This document shows, one piece after another, positions 11,360 through 22,870 of a DNA stretch of 64,000 nucleotides (position 1 is the first letter of the stretch; each line of letters starts with the position of its first letter). A program made the position numbers and the translations under genes. Source of the stretch: Dryomyza anilis (lineage: Eukaryota; Arthropoda; Insecta; Diptera; Dryomyzidae); the NCBI GenBank assembly GCA_951804985.1, contig OX638134.1, forward strand, positions 76,797,679-76,861,678, in the 5' to 3' direction. Under the pieces are notes generated by a model. It saw only the letters and a list, made by a program, of their open reading frames with translations, was not told the origin of the DNA and did no database searches.

Positions 11360-13310
11360 ACAAATTGAATTTTTAGTGAAAAATTTAATTTATAGTTAAA
11401 ATTTGAATTTTTTAGTGAAAAATTTAATTATTAGTGAAAATTTTAATTTTTAGTGAAAATTGAATTTGTAGTGAAAATTTTAATTTTTGGTGAAACATTT
11501 TTAATTATAAATTGAATTTTATGTTAGATTAGTGAAAATTTGAATTTTTAGAAAAAAATGAATTTTTAGTGAAAAATTTAATTTTTAGAGAAAAATTGAA
11601 ATTTTAGTGAAAAATTGAATTTTTAGTGAAAAATTGAATTTTTAGTGAAAAATTGAATTTTTAGTGAAAAATTGAATTTTTAGTGAAAAATTGAATTTTT
11701 AGTGAAAAATTGAATTTTTAGTGAAAAATTGAATTTTTAGTGAAAAATTGAATTTTTAGTGAAAAATTGAATTTTTAGTGAAAAATTGAATTTTTAGTGA
11801 AAAATTGAATTTTTAGTGAAAAATTGAATTTTTAGTGAAAAATTGAATTTTTAGTGAAAAATTGAATTTTTAGTGAAAAATTTAATTTTTAGTGAAAAAT
11901 TTAATTTTTAGTGAAATATTGAATTTTTAGTGAAAAATTGAATTTTTAGTGAAAAATTGAATTTTTAGTGAAAAATTGAATTTTTAGTGAAAAATTGAAT
12001 TTTTAGTGAAAAATTGAATTTTTAGTGAAAAATTGAATTTTTAGTGAAAAATTGAATTTTTAGTGAAAAATTGAATTTTTAGTGAAAAATTGAATTTTTA
12101 GTGAAAAATTGAATTTTTAGTGAAAAATTGAATTTTTAGTGAAAAATTGAATTTTTAGTGAAAAATTGAATTTTTAGTGAAAAATTGAATTTTTAGTGAA
12201 AAATTGAATTTTTAGTGAAAAATTGAATTTTTAGTGAAAAATTGAATTTTTAGTGAAAAATTGAATTTTTAGTGAAAAATTGAATTTTTAGTGAAAAATT
12301 GAATTTTTAGTGAAAAATTGAATTTTTAGTGAAAAATTGAATTTTTAGTGAAAAATTGAATTTTTAGTGAAAAATTGAATTTTTAGTGAAAAATTGAATT
12401 TTTAGTGAAAAATTGAATTTTTAGTGAAAAATTGAATTTTTAGTGAAAAATTGAATTTTTAGTGAAAAATTGAATTTTTAGTGAAAAATTGAATTTTTAG
12501 TGAAAAATTTAATTTTTAGTGAAAAATTTAATTTTTAGTGAAATATTGAATTTTTAGTGAAAAATTGAATTTTTAGTGAAAAATTGAATTTTTAGTGAAA
12601 AATTGAATTTTTAGTGAAAAATTGAATTTTTAGTGAAAAATTGAATTTTTAGTGAAAAATTGAATTTTTTAGTAAAAAATTGAATTTTTAGTGAAAAATT
12701 GTATTTGAGTGAAATATTGAATTTTTAGTGAAAAATTAAATTTTTAGTGAAAAATTGAATTTTTAGTGAAAAATTGAATTTTTAGTGAAAAATTGAATTT
12801 TTAGTGAAAAATTGAATTTTTAGTGAAAAATTGAATTTTTAGTGAAAAATTGAATTTTTAGTGAAAAATTGAATTTTTAGTGAAAAATTGAATTTTTAGT
12901 GAAAAATTGAATTTTTAGTGAAAAATTGTATTTTTAGTGAAAAATTTAATTTTTAGTGAAAAATTTAATTTTTAGTGAAAAATTGAATTTTTAGTGAAAA
13001 ATTGTATTTGAGTGAAAAATTGAATTTTTAGTGAAAAATTGAATTTTTAGTGAAAAATTTAATATTTTAGTGAAAATTAATTTTTTTAGTGGAAATTTGA
13101 TTTTTTTTAGTGAAAAATTGAATTTGTATTGAAAAATTGAATTTTTAGTGAAAAATTGAATTTTGAGTGAAAAATTGAATTTTTAGTGAAAAATTGAATT
13201 TTTAGTGAAAAATTGAAATTTTAGTGAAAAATTAAATTTTTAATTAAAATTTGAATTTATAGTGAAAATTCTGAATTTTTAGTTAAAAATTGCATTTATA
13301 GAGACAATTT
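11360..13310. repeat. 19-bp minisatellite array A (~100 units)
   Basis: Head-to-tail copies of GAATTTTTAGTGAAAAATT. Each unit is a 7-bp inverted repeat (AATTTTT/AAAAATT) around the asymmetric core AGTG, plus one linker base. The centre is nearly perfect and both edges decay. Rare variant units (TTTAATTTTT, GAAATATTG, TTGTATTTGAG) mark internal duplications. Confidence 0.95.
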
Positions 13311-14330
13311 TTTTTTTTATTGAAAAACTGAATTTTAAAAAAATTAAAATTTACGAATTACTTAAAATCCGCATTAAGTTGAAATTGCACTGGAAAAATC
13401 AAGATCAGAATGACCAACTCATCTTAATATATTATATTACAATGCATAATTTTAGGCAGGTAAATAAACTTTTGAATTAAATATCACAAATTAAAGATAT
13501 TTATAAGAAACACATAAATCGCACAGTTTTAGAAGCACTGTGTTTACAATCGTTCGTCATAATCAGTTTTGCTCTTAAGCCATCCATGTCTCTCTTTCGT
13601 TTCAGTTTTCATGATCGTTTTTTGAGCTGCAGCCTCGCATTGGTCATAATTTATTGGTATCTGTATCAAATTGAAAAACATGATCTTGAATTTGAACCAG
13701 ATTTTTTTGATTTTTTTTTTATTTGATTCATGCAGACATTTGTCAGCGAGGTAGAGAATCAAGTTCAAGTTTAAATAATATAAGTGTAAAAAATCGAAAA
13801 CAGTTATGACTTATGATTGACCCAATTATTTGAGCTGTTGTTAATGAAAGCGAAATCGCAGCAGTTCATCGACCGTCAATTTTATGCAGAAAGTAATAAT
13901 TTGCGGTGGTTTTCCGCTATTTTTTTGTTGTTGATTTTTTTTTTATTAATTCATGTAAAACGCAGGTTGTAAGGCTCGGTAAATTAGCCGCAAAATGTAA
14001 GTCAATATTGTTAGCGCACTGTGGAGCGAAGCAAGTTTTTGAAGTATTAAATATTAAAAAGTTCAGGTCAATACCAAACTTCGAAAGAAATCGTATTCAA
14101 TTTTTTATATATATATTGTTTTTTTTTTTTGCTATTCCAGAATTCGGTGTTTCACGTATTTCAATAGAATTTTGTGAATTGAGATTTGTTAGAAACATTT
14201 GAATTTCGATCGAAAGTGGATTTCAGATATTTTGAGAAGATAAAATTATAAATATTTTTCAGTAATATAGAAAAGTAATTTTTGAGTTTTAATAAGAAAT
14301 TCAAATAAAACAAATATTTCAAAATAGTTG
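13311..14330. other. Intergenic DNA, no supported gene
   Basis: AT-rich. Two ORFs of 74 and 98 codons on opposite strands (13544-13768, 13906-14202) have no recognisable domain and low-complexity hydrophobic stretches, so I do not call them. Confidence 0.5.
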
Positions 14331-14620
14331 TAGAATAAAGAGGTAGAAAAGAATTAGAAAATGGTGGTAGAAAATAATTGTAGACAATAGTAGTAATAAT
14401 TAGTAGTTAAAATAGTTTAGAGAATAGAACTAGTTGTATACAATATTAGTAGAAAATAGTACTAGGAAAAAGTAGTAGAAAAATAGTAGTTTCCAATAGT
14501 AGTAGAAAATAGTTGGACAAAATGTTTTTACGACACAATAGAAAAACGTACTAAAATTACTAATTAAGGGAATCTTGTTCATAGATAGGAAGATTAAAGT
14601 AGTAAAAAATAGTAGTAAAC
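14330..14620. repeat. AGTAGAAAAT-type low-complexity repeat
   Basis: Purine-rich, irregular repetition of AGTAGAAAATAGTAGT. The same flavour of sequence forms much of the leader of the gene at 17.65 kb. Confidence 0.5.
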
Positions 14621-14639
14621 AAACTATTATTCTTACGGT

Positions 14640-15610
14640 CTTTGCAAGAACATGTTCTACTTTCCGACGCAAGCACAAAATATAAACCCTACAAGATAGG
14701 CCATTTGATGCAAGAACAAGATGGAACTTTCAATGCTAGAACAATACCTAGATGCAAGAACAAAATATAAACCCTACAAGATCAACATAGACCTTCCGAT
14801 GCTAGAACAAGATCCACTTTTCGATACAAGAAAAAGATCGATTATACGATGCTAGAACAAGATCGATCTTTAGATGCCAGAACACGACATACCCGGCAAG
14901 AACAAAATTGACCTTCACATAAAAGAACAAAATATCAACCCTACAAGAACAAGATAGACCTTTCGATATACGAACACGATCAATCTTTCGGTACTAGAAC
15001 AAGACATACCCGTCAAGAACAATATTGATCTTCAAATGCAAGAAAAAATATAAACCTTGTTCCGATGCTAAAACAAGGTCGACCATTACACGAACAAGAT
15101 CGACATTTCGTTGCTACTACAAGACCTACCCGGCAAGAACATGATTGATCTTCAGATGCAAGAACAAAATATAAACCCTAAAAAAACAAGATAGAACTTT
15201 TGATGCAAGCCCAACACTACCCGGCAAGAGCAAGAATGACCTTCAGCTGCAAGTAGACAATAAAAATCGTTCATGAACAATAATGAACTTCCGATGCTAG
15301 AACTAGATCCGCCTTTAAGTACAAAAACAAGATCGACCTATCGATGCTAAAACAAAACCTACCCGGAATGAACAAGATCGACCTATCGATGCTAGAACAA
15401 AACCTACCCGGAAAGAACAAGATCGACCTTTCGATGCTAGAACAAGACCTATCCGGTAAGAACATGATTGCCCTTCAGATGCAAGAATAAAATGTATACC
15501 CTACAAGAACAAAAGCATAAAACATCGATATTCAGATGCAAAAAGATCTACCCGGCAATAAAAAGATCGAACTACCGATGCAATAACTAGAACAAGACCT
15601 AGCTAAAAAT
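14640..15610. repeat. Minisatellite of ~23-bp units, higher-order arranged
   Basis: Diverged units near GATGCAAGAACAAGATCGAC alternate with CTACCCGGCAAGAAC. The latter recurs at roughly 14889, 15005, 15126, 15218, 15359, 15403, 15450 and 15548, showing both ~45-bp and ~95-140-bp spacings. A small outlier block lies at about 16130-16330. Confidence 0.7.
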
Positions 15611-16130
15611 GTGCAAGAATAGGAACAAGAGTCTTGGTTTTTTTCAAAATTTATCATAAATATTGATTCATTGATTGATTAAATATCAAAGTGTATTTGA
15701 ATAAAAATTTATTATTCAGTGCATTTAGTTAACAGAACAAAAAATTTACTTGCCGCACAATTGGTGCTGTTTTTTTCATTTTAACCGTCGCCACTAAGAC
15801 TTAAAATAGTTAAAGAATTTATAGTATTTGACAAACATACAGATTAACTTAAAATAAATTTAATAAATATTAAAAAAAGTATATTCGCATAATTTATTTT
15901 ATTTTACATACAAAAAATGTTATGTGAAACTTTTTTTATAAACATTTTTTTATTTGTTTTGTACATATTCATGCTTTTATTGTGTGGTTCAAAGTGGTGA
16001 AAAAATTATAAGATAAAAACATGTTTATATTCGACAAACAAACACCACTGTTTAAAGAGTTCTGAGGCGCCAAATAAATAATTTAATTCGTTACGTATAA
16101 TAGAGTTTAGCTTTTAAAATTTTACACAAC
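15611..16130. other. AT-rich intergenic DNA
   Basis: No gene or recognisable element seen; oligo-A/T tracts only. Confidence 0.4.
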
Positions 16131-16330
16131 ACAAGACTCTGGTAGCAAAAATAAGAACTCGCAAGAAAAAGCTCAAAATCAACCTTCCGATGCAAGAACA
16201 AGAACGTCACTGTAAGAACAAGAGCAAAAACAAACCAATCAAATCTTTGCAAGAAATGCAAGACTCTTGCAGCAAAAAGAAGAAGAACAACAACAACCAG
16301 ACTGACCGATGCAAGAACACGAACGACAAG
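16130..16330. repeat. Outlying block of the ~23-bp family
   Basis: Repeated GATGCAAGAACAAGAAC-like units continue the 14.6-15.6 kb family after a 500-bp gap. The 61-89-codon ORFs on both strands here are translations of this repeat. Confidence 0.55.
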
Positions 16331-16394
16331 AGTACCATGTCATATTCCTGCTCTTTACAAAGCATTTCCATGTAGATACTTTTAGGCAATAGTA

Positions 16395-16530
16395 AAGGGT
16401 TTTCAACAGGGACGCTACAAAAGTAGAGCAAAAGGGACAGCAAACGACGCCATATTTCTTGCCGTTCTTTTGACATTTCTTTTCAGTAAGGTTTGCCATT
16501 TCATGATGGAAAGAGATATGAATTCGAATT
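16395..16530 (-). mobile_element. Mariner-like element, solo 5' end fragment
   Basis: The sequence begins AAGGGTTTTCAACAGGGACG next to a TA (16393-16394) and continues through the untranslated and N-terminal coding end of the element found whole at 38.94-39.86 kb. It appears here in reverse-complement orientation and is lost after about 130 bp. Confidence 0.8.
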
Positions 16531-17650
16531 TCGGTAGTATATTTTAATGGTTTAAAAGCTATTATTTTTTGTTGAAAACTATTAAAAATTAATAAAAATT
16601 ATTAAATACAAAATGCAATTGTGCACCACATTGCGTTCATTTAGTATGGTGTCTGACGACTTCCCCTTTCATCGGTTGCTGATGGAAAAACAAAATAAAA
16701 TCATTACCAAGGCGCTATGGTTGCTGTTAATTGTTGCTGCTGTTGTTGTTGTGGTTTTGGTTGCCTGTTTTCGCTTTCATTGACCAGCTCATCGACGACG
16801 ACGACGTCGACAACAAGACAAACAAGTCGAAAAGGCGCTACACAAATTGTAGACCAAACGGAAAAGTGGAAAATCTTGTGAAAAACTCATAAATAGTGAA
16901 ATAGTTAAAAATGCAAAACGTTGGAAAAATCGCAGTTAGTTTCAAATTTGTCGTCGTGGATGCAGTTGCAGTTTCGAGAGCTCAAAAAACATTTTTAATA
17001 TTTCAATTTGAGTTAATATCTAAAAGTGAAAAAGTAGTAAAAAAATAGTAGTGAAAATATTTTAAACATTTTTAATAAATAATTTTGAGGTAATATCTAA
17101 AAGAGAAGAGAGTAGTAAAAAAAGTAATGAAAATATTTTAAACATTTTTAATAAATAATTTTGAATTAATATATAAAAGTGAAAAAAAGTACTAAAAAAT
17201 AGTAGTCAAAATATTTAAAACATTTTAATAAATTAATGTTGCGTTAATATATAAAAGTGAAAAAGAGTATAAATAAACGAAGTAAAAACATTTTTATAAA
17301 TTAATATTGAGCTAATATATAAAAGTGAAAAAGTGTAGTAAAAAAATAGTACTAAAAAAATAAGTAGTACTGACAGTTTAATTTATTACAGTATTGCAAA
17401 AACACAAAGTAGTTGAAAATAGTAGGTAGTAGAACAAATACAGAAAAGAGTAGTGACAAAAATAGTATTTACAGCGAAAAGTTGCAGTAGACTTTAGAAA
17501 AAAGAACTTTTAAAATAAAGTGCTGAAAATAGTAGTAGTAAAAATACTTAAAATAGTAGTAACAAATATAGTAGTAACAACAAAAAGTTGCAGTGAACAA
17601 TATTAAAAAAAAAACTACAAAAAAGAAAGTGCTTTAACATTTGCCTTGAA
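16531..17650 (+). other. Upstream region and probable 5' leader of the 720-codon gene
   Basis: Positions about 16620-16960 are of higher complexity, with CAGC/GTTGTTG and GACGACGACG stretches and GTTTCGAGAGC-like motifs; they are a reasonable place for a promoter. Positions 16980-17640 are AGTAGTAAAAATAGT low-complexity repeats. I found no clear TATA/initiator pair, and there may be an unspliced long leader or a 5' UTR intron. Confidence 0.4.
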
Positions 17651-19813
17651 ATGTTTAGAAAACATTGCCTCATTCTCCTACTATTGCCAGCCGTCATTTA
17701 TACCATAACAATTACCGAGGTATCTCCACCTACAACTGTGCAGAAAAATTCAACCCTTAATGCTCAAGCCGTCCCTTCACTACTAAATACCTATCGCGTC
17801 TCTGCGCCACGTCCCGAGTATCCTGCCAATCGTGTGCCTTCTCATCTGCAGGATATACGCATGGGTCATGTGGATGACGATGCCGATGATGTGATACACA
17901 TCATTGAACCACCTCGTTATTTTCAACAGTTGAAACATCGGCAGCAACATTATCCTCAGCAGCACTACCACCAACATATTGCCCTACCACAAAAGCTAAC
18001 AATTGATGCACCCCGCAGACCCCCAGCGGTACCCATTACCGCTGATCTTCAAACACAGGAGACCCGCCACATTCGCACGGCACAACAACAGCAGTCTGGA
18101 CCAAAACTCCCCGAAAATTTTCCACCACTACGTGCACCGCCGGGAATACCATTTGAATTATTGGCATCGGTGCGTCAACGCGAACGTTTCGTAAAGGTGC
18201 CAGCACATGCGACAAATCCACAAATACGTCAACGTCTTAAAACGAAAAAAATACAGACGGTAATGCTCGAGCAGGGTTTCGATCAACAGAAGTACGAAAA
18301 TGGGCTAAAGTTTAAAATGGGCTGGCACCAACACCAGCAACATCAACTGAAACAACCCGTGGCAATGCGAAAACGTATGCGTCGAGAGGTAAAGGAGTCT
18401 GCGAAATCGGTACAAAAAACCAAATTGAAGAAATCGCTGGATACTACAAAGTCCCGAGGTATCAAGATTGTGGCAAAAAATCAAGAACTCAATGAAAATC
18501 TCGAACCACTCAAGGGTTATCAGCTGATAGATCATATAACAGAGTTACTACGCAATGCAACGTTATATATTCCAGATTCCGGGGATCTTGATTTAAAAGA
18601 GTTAATGGCAGATGCCACGCAACATGCTGAAAACTCAAGGCATGTCAAAAAAAATATTGACTCTAAGAATTTCACAAACCTGCTGGAATGGCCTGAAACG
18701 GCAGAGTCAAATTTAGGGTCCACCGAACTGGAAATAAATCCAAGACATGCTATAGGTTTAACAGCTACTAAAAGGTCTCTTAAAGCACCTATACAAAATG
18801 ATGCTGAGAAGAATGCAGCCTTGACAGTCAACTCCACTGATACTCACCAGTTAAAATCGGCGAGTGAAGTTTTAAGAGTTTTATTTCGACGTGATACTAA
18901 ACCGGCTGAACTTATTGGCGAAATAGAGTCCACCACGCAAGTAACTTCAAGACCCTCCAGTACTACACGAACACATCGTCAAAAACTACCAAAAACTCTA
19001 CAACATACAGAGAAAGACTTCAAAGAACATGAGGTATTTACCGAGAATCAGTTGTCAGACACTCAAAACCCTCCAAAACGTTATGGCGAGCGTACACGTG
19101 AAAAACTCTCAACCACCGCACTACTCACGAATGCATCGAGCACGAGCACAACACGACCGCGCACTCGTTCATTGCATAAACAACGAAAACTCAAAACTAT
19201 GCAGCGAAATCAGTCTACCAAAGTGAGGGCCGCACTCTTTCCCGGCACCGGACTCGAAGTTTCTCAGCCCCATAGCAATTTATCCGCCACACTGCTCTAT
19301 GACGATGTCATGACCAATATACGCAACATGTTACAGGCTAATAATCTCAAAGAATTAGAGGATGAACTAGAGTTACGTATAGCGCGAACAGAGCCTAACG
19401 TAGATGCGGAACATGTGGAACCGCCACGTTTTGTTTCACCCCGGGAATTAGTTGAAACCAAAGACGATGACTATGGTGAATTTAATCATCTGAATAAATA
19501 TCTCAATCAATTGCAGGATATTGTCAAGGATTTTGGTTATGCTGATGCGTCGAATGCCACTTCATATCCTGCAACCTCTACAGAGTTAATACTGAATTCA
19601 CGAGAATACACCATAACACCGACTACACCGCCCAGCGATTGGTATCTGATCAATGGTAATGGTCACATCTATGAGACACATTTGGCAGAGGAACGTAGAC
19701 CTACAGTGGCGGTTTTTCATCGGTTTCCCGATATACCGCATGCTGCGGACTATATGAAGAATCGCACTTTGTTGTCGTCGTCGGAACAGACGAGGGCCTA
19801 TGAGATTCTATGA
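17651..19813 (+). CDS. Intronless secreted basic protein, 720 aa, family not recognised
   Basis: I do not recognise this protein. The start at 17651 is chosen because the first ~19 residues form a signal peptide: a basic start, then a Leu-rich core. The only cysteine of the whole protein is C6, inside that peptide, so the mature chain has none. Features: a Gln/His-rich stretch (about 92-110 and 145-148), an arginine/lysine cluster RKRMRR at 240-245 that could be a proprotein cleavage site, nine N-glycosylation sequons (N33, 302, 340, 394, 494, 520, 543, 635, 704), Ser/Thr-rich basic stretches (about 428-450 and 484-525), and two segments with helix-like periodicity (288-301 and 548-577). The uninterrupted length, balanced codons and poly-A signal make it a genuine gene. 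An extracellular or secreted role is inferred from the signal peptide only. Confidence 0.85.
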   Translation: MFRKHCLILLLLPAVIYTITITEVSPPTTVQKNSTLNAQAVPSLLNTYRVSAPRPEYPANRVPSHLQDIRMGHVDDDADDVIHIIEPPRYFQQLKHRQQHYPQQHYHQHIALPQKLTIDAPRRPPAVPITADLQTQETRHIRTAQQQQSGPKLPENFPPLRAPPGIPFELLASVRQRERFVKVPAHATNPQIRQRLKTKKIQTVMLEQGFDQQKYENGLKFKMGWHQHQQHQLKQPVAMRKRMRREVKESAKSVQKTKLKKSLDTTKSRGIKIVAKNQELNENLEPLKGYQLIDHITELLRNATLYIPDSGDLDLKELMADATQHAENSRHVKKNIDSKNFTNLLEWPETAESNLGSTELEINPRHAIGLTATKRSLKAPIQNDAEKNAALTVNSTDTHQLKSASEVLRVLFRRDTKPAELIGEIESTTQVTSRPSSTTRTHRQKLPKTLQHTEKDFKEHEVFTENQLSDTQNPPKRYGERTREKLSTTALLTNASSTSTTRPRTRSLHKQRKLKTMQRNQSTKVRAALFPGTGLEVSQPHSNLSATLLYDDVMTNIRNMLQANNLKELEDELELRIARTEPNVDAEHVEPPRFVSPRELVETKDDDYGEFNHLNKYLNQLQDIVKDFGYADASNATSYPATSTELILNSREYTITPTTPPSDWYLINGNGHIYETHLAEERRPTVAVFHRFPDIPHAADYMKNRTLLSSSEQTRAYEIL

Positions 19814-19903
19814 GGTCTAAAGTTATATGCTATATAATTTTTGATATATATTTTTATGTTTTCTTTTATCATGTTAATACTATTTATTGAATGTAGATGC
19901 TCG

Positions 19904-19909
19904 AATAAA
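19904..19909 (+). other. Polyadenylation signal AATAAA
   Basis: AATAAA lies about 90 bases after the stop of the 720-codon gene, in a suitably AT-rich context. Confidence 0.6.
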
Positions 19910-19919
19910 TATTTTCAAT

Positions 19920-20560
19920 TATTCAATTACATAATAATTATTTGTTTGAAGTAATAAAAGTATAAGGTAAGTCAATTCTTAAATTCTTGGAATTTATTTT
20001 TGTTCCTGTTTCACACAATCGAAATTCAAAATATTTAAAACATTCTTTTGTTTTTCATTTCAAGTTTCATTAAACTGTCTAGACTTTTAACCAAATTATT
20101 ACTATTTCGCACTATAATTAACGGAAATCTCATGAATTTTGCCAACATATGCGTCCGTCTGGCAAAACAATAACAGTCAGCAGCACATCAATAATTATCA
20201 ATCTTTAAAATACGCGGCAAATCGCAATAACATCAATCATGAATCATAAAATGTTTGTTATGATATCAACGAAACTATTCAAATCATCATTATTAAAAGT
20301 ACAAAAAAAAACGCAAGAAGTAAAAAAAACTGGTCTCATCGCAAATATAAATTATACATGCAAAAAAAAATGATTTTTGACACAAATAAATTTTGAGGGT
20401 TGTCAAAACTGTTTTTGTATTATGTTGAAGCACTTTAAATAATATCCAAAAATAACGTTAAAATTATGAGATAAACAAAACAAAATTATAGCTTTATGCA
20501 TAACGTACTTGAAAAATATGAAATTTATATAATTTAATTTTTTTTTTTTGTATGTATATG
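19920..20560. other. Intergenic DNA with a short complex block
   Basis: Mostly AT-rich. Positions about 20110-20240 are more complex (TGCGTCCGTCTGGC and CAGTCAGCAGCACATC) and could be regulatory. No coding sequence supported. Confidence 0.35.
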
Positions 20561-21560
20561 TTTCATTTGTAAAATATATTTATAGCAAGCATAATATGAT
20601 TATTTTTATAATTGTGTAATTTTGAATATTGTTGTGGTAAAATGTATATATTATGATACTTGAATAAAATAAAGAATTTGTAAATCGATTTTACATAATA
20701 TAAAAGAAGTTAGTTGCTCCAATCATAACATATGACTTATTTGCATAATTTATATAAAGCAAGCATAATATGATTATTTATATAATTGTGTAATTTTGAA
20801 TATTGTTGTGGTAAAATGTATATATTATGATACAATTTGTAAATCGATTTTTCATAATATAAAAGAAGTTAGTTGCTTCAATCATAACGTATGACTTATT
20901 TGCATAATTTATTTAAAACAAACATAATATGATTATATTTATAGTTGTGTTATTTTGAATATTATTATGGTAAAATATATTTGAATAAAATATATATTTG
21001 TAAATCGATTCTACATAATACAAAGGAAATTAGTTGCTCCAATCATAACATATGACTTATTTGCATAATTTATTTAAAACAAACATAATATGATTATATT
21101 TATAGTTGTGTTATTTTGAATATTATTATGGTAAAATATATTTGAATAAAATATATATTTGTAAATCGATTCTACATAATACAAAGGAAGTTAGTTGCTT
21201 CAATCATAACATATGACTTATATGCTTAATTTATTTAAAACAAACATAATATGATTATTTTTATAGTTAGGTTATTTTGAATATTATTATGGTAAAATAT
21301 ATTTGAATAAAATATATATTTATAAATCGATTCTACTTAATACAAAGGAAATTAGTTGCTCCAATCATAACATATGACTTATTTGCATAATTTATTTAAA
21401 GCAAGCCTAATATGATTATTTTTATAATTGTGGCTTTTTAATAATATTGTGGTAAAATGTATTTATTATGATAAACTTGAATAAAATATATAATTTGTAA
21501 ATCTGTTTTACATAATATAAAAGATGTTAGTTGCTGCAATCATAACATGATTGAGTAATT
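20560..21560. repeat. Tandem array of ~160-bp units (6-7 copies)
   Basis: The landmarks TTAGTTGCTCCAATCATAAC and CATAATATGATTAT recur roughly every 160-175 bp, at about 20710, 20869, 21030, 21191, 21350 and 21528. Units also share GGTAAAATATATTTGAATAA and GTAAATCGATT. The central copies are nearly identical and the outer ones diverge by small indels. Confidence 0.85.
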
Positions 21561-22680
21561 CATTCGTTAGTGTGACAATGTTTGTGGCAAACTTAAACTT
21601 TACAAACGTGGTTTTACTATTTTTTAGCAATTGCGGCAATGATTATTATTATATTTTAAAATCCATATTAAAATTAGAAATGACATTTAAATAAAATTGT
21701 ATGTGTAAAAATATAATAGTTATTATTTGTCGCAAACAAAAATTAACAAACTATTGTATTAATTAAACAATCATTTTATGTTTGCTGTAAAAATATTTCA
21801 CTTAATTTTCAATATTTACACAAAAATGCTTAAACATTTAAAGAGTTGTGCTTATAAGTTTCAACTAACTAGTCAATCACATTATGTTTGCTTTAAATAT
21901 GTTTGCCAAGATTTCAATTATTTTTTTACATAAATAAAATGATGCTCAAGTTTTTAAATAGTTTTCATAATATGAAAATAATAACCGGAATATATACTTT
22001 TATAAAACCATTTAAAATGAAAGTATTCAATAATGTTATGTTAGCTGTAAATATAATTCACAACATTTTGTTTTTTTATATAGAAAAAAAAAATTGCAAG
22101 TTTTTAAAGAGTTTTGCAAATATGAGAATAAATATAGAAATTTATATATTTTAACAAAACCGTTTACAAAAATAGTGTCATTGCGTATTTGCTTTATACA
22201 TGTTTTTTCAATTGTTTTTCATATTAACAGAATTTTTTTTGAACATGTCATTTTTGGTTGGAAAATATACAAATGGGGACTGTTTTTTTCAAAGTATTTT
22301 AAAAAATTTGTCAAATATTTAATATTTTGTAAATAGAAAGTTTACAGAAAATCAATATAGTTTCAGTAAAGAAATATATTTTAACAAAACCGAAATCTTG
22401 ATATAATAATGAAAAAAAATATATATAAATTAATAGTTATAAAATAATTATGAAATAACTAACTGTTAAATTATTTTTCATTTGCTGCAAAAACATTTTC
22501 ATAAATTTTATTTGATATTTCCAAACCAATTTCCAACTTTTAAATAGTTGTGAAAATATTTACAATCATATTTTAACAAAACTATTTTAAACAGTAATTA
22601 TTTAATAGTAACAACTAAAATGTTAATCATTTTATTGTTGTCATAATCATATTTTTTTAATTGTTTTTATATTTACATCA
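21561..22680. other. AT-rich intergenic DNA
   Basis: Very AT-rich. ORFs at 21903-22154 and 22094-22336 are Phe/Lys/Ile/Asn-rich translations of AT-rich DNA and are not supported as genes. Confidence 0.4.
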
Positions 22681-22870
22681 GAGCTGTAAAGGTTGGATTA
22701 CGATTACTTTTGATTACGATTAGAAATAATCAAAAGGTAATTTGATACTTAGTACATTTTTTGATTATTTTCACGACTACTTTAAAATAATCAAAAACTA
22801 GTAATCCTACTACTTTTTTTTGATTATTTGAAAATAATCAAAAAAAAGGAAACCGACTGCTTAATAATTG
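22680..22870. repeat. AATCAAAA/TTTTGATT repeat cluster
   Basis: About ten copies of TTTTGATTA or its complement AATCAAAA occur in both orientations within 190 bp. The cluster opens with GGATTACGATTACTTTTGATT and is prone to foldback pairing. Confidence 0.5.

Noticed and set aside
11360..13310. CRISPR-like regular repeats
   Set aside because: The 19-bp arrays have no spacers; units are directly head to tail, and the setting is a eukaryotic genome.
13906..14202. 98-codon ORF with an apparent acceptor at ACGCAG near 13965
   Set aside because: No downstream donor or continuing exon fits, and half of the frame is Phe/Ile low-complexity sequence.
16190..16499. ORFs of 61-89 codons on both strands
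   Set aside because: They are translations of the ~23-bp minisatellite and the mariner-like end fragment.
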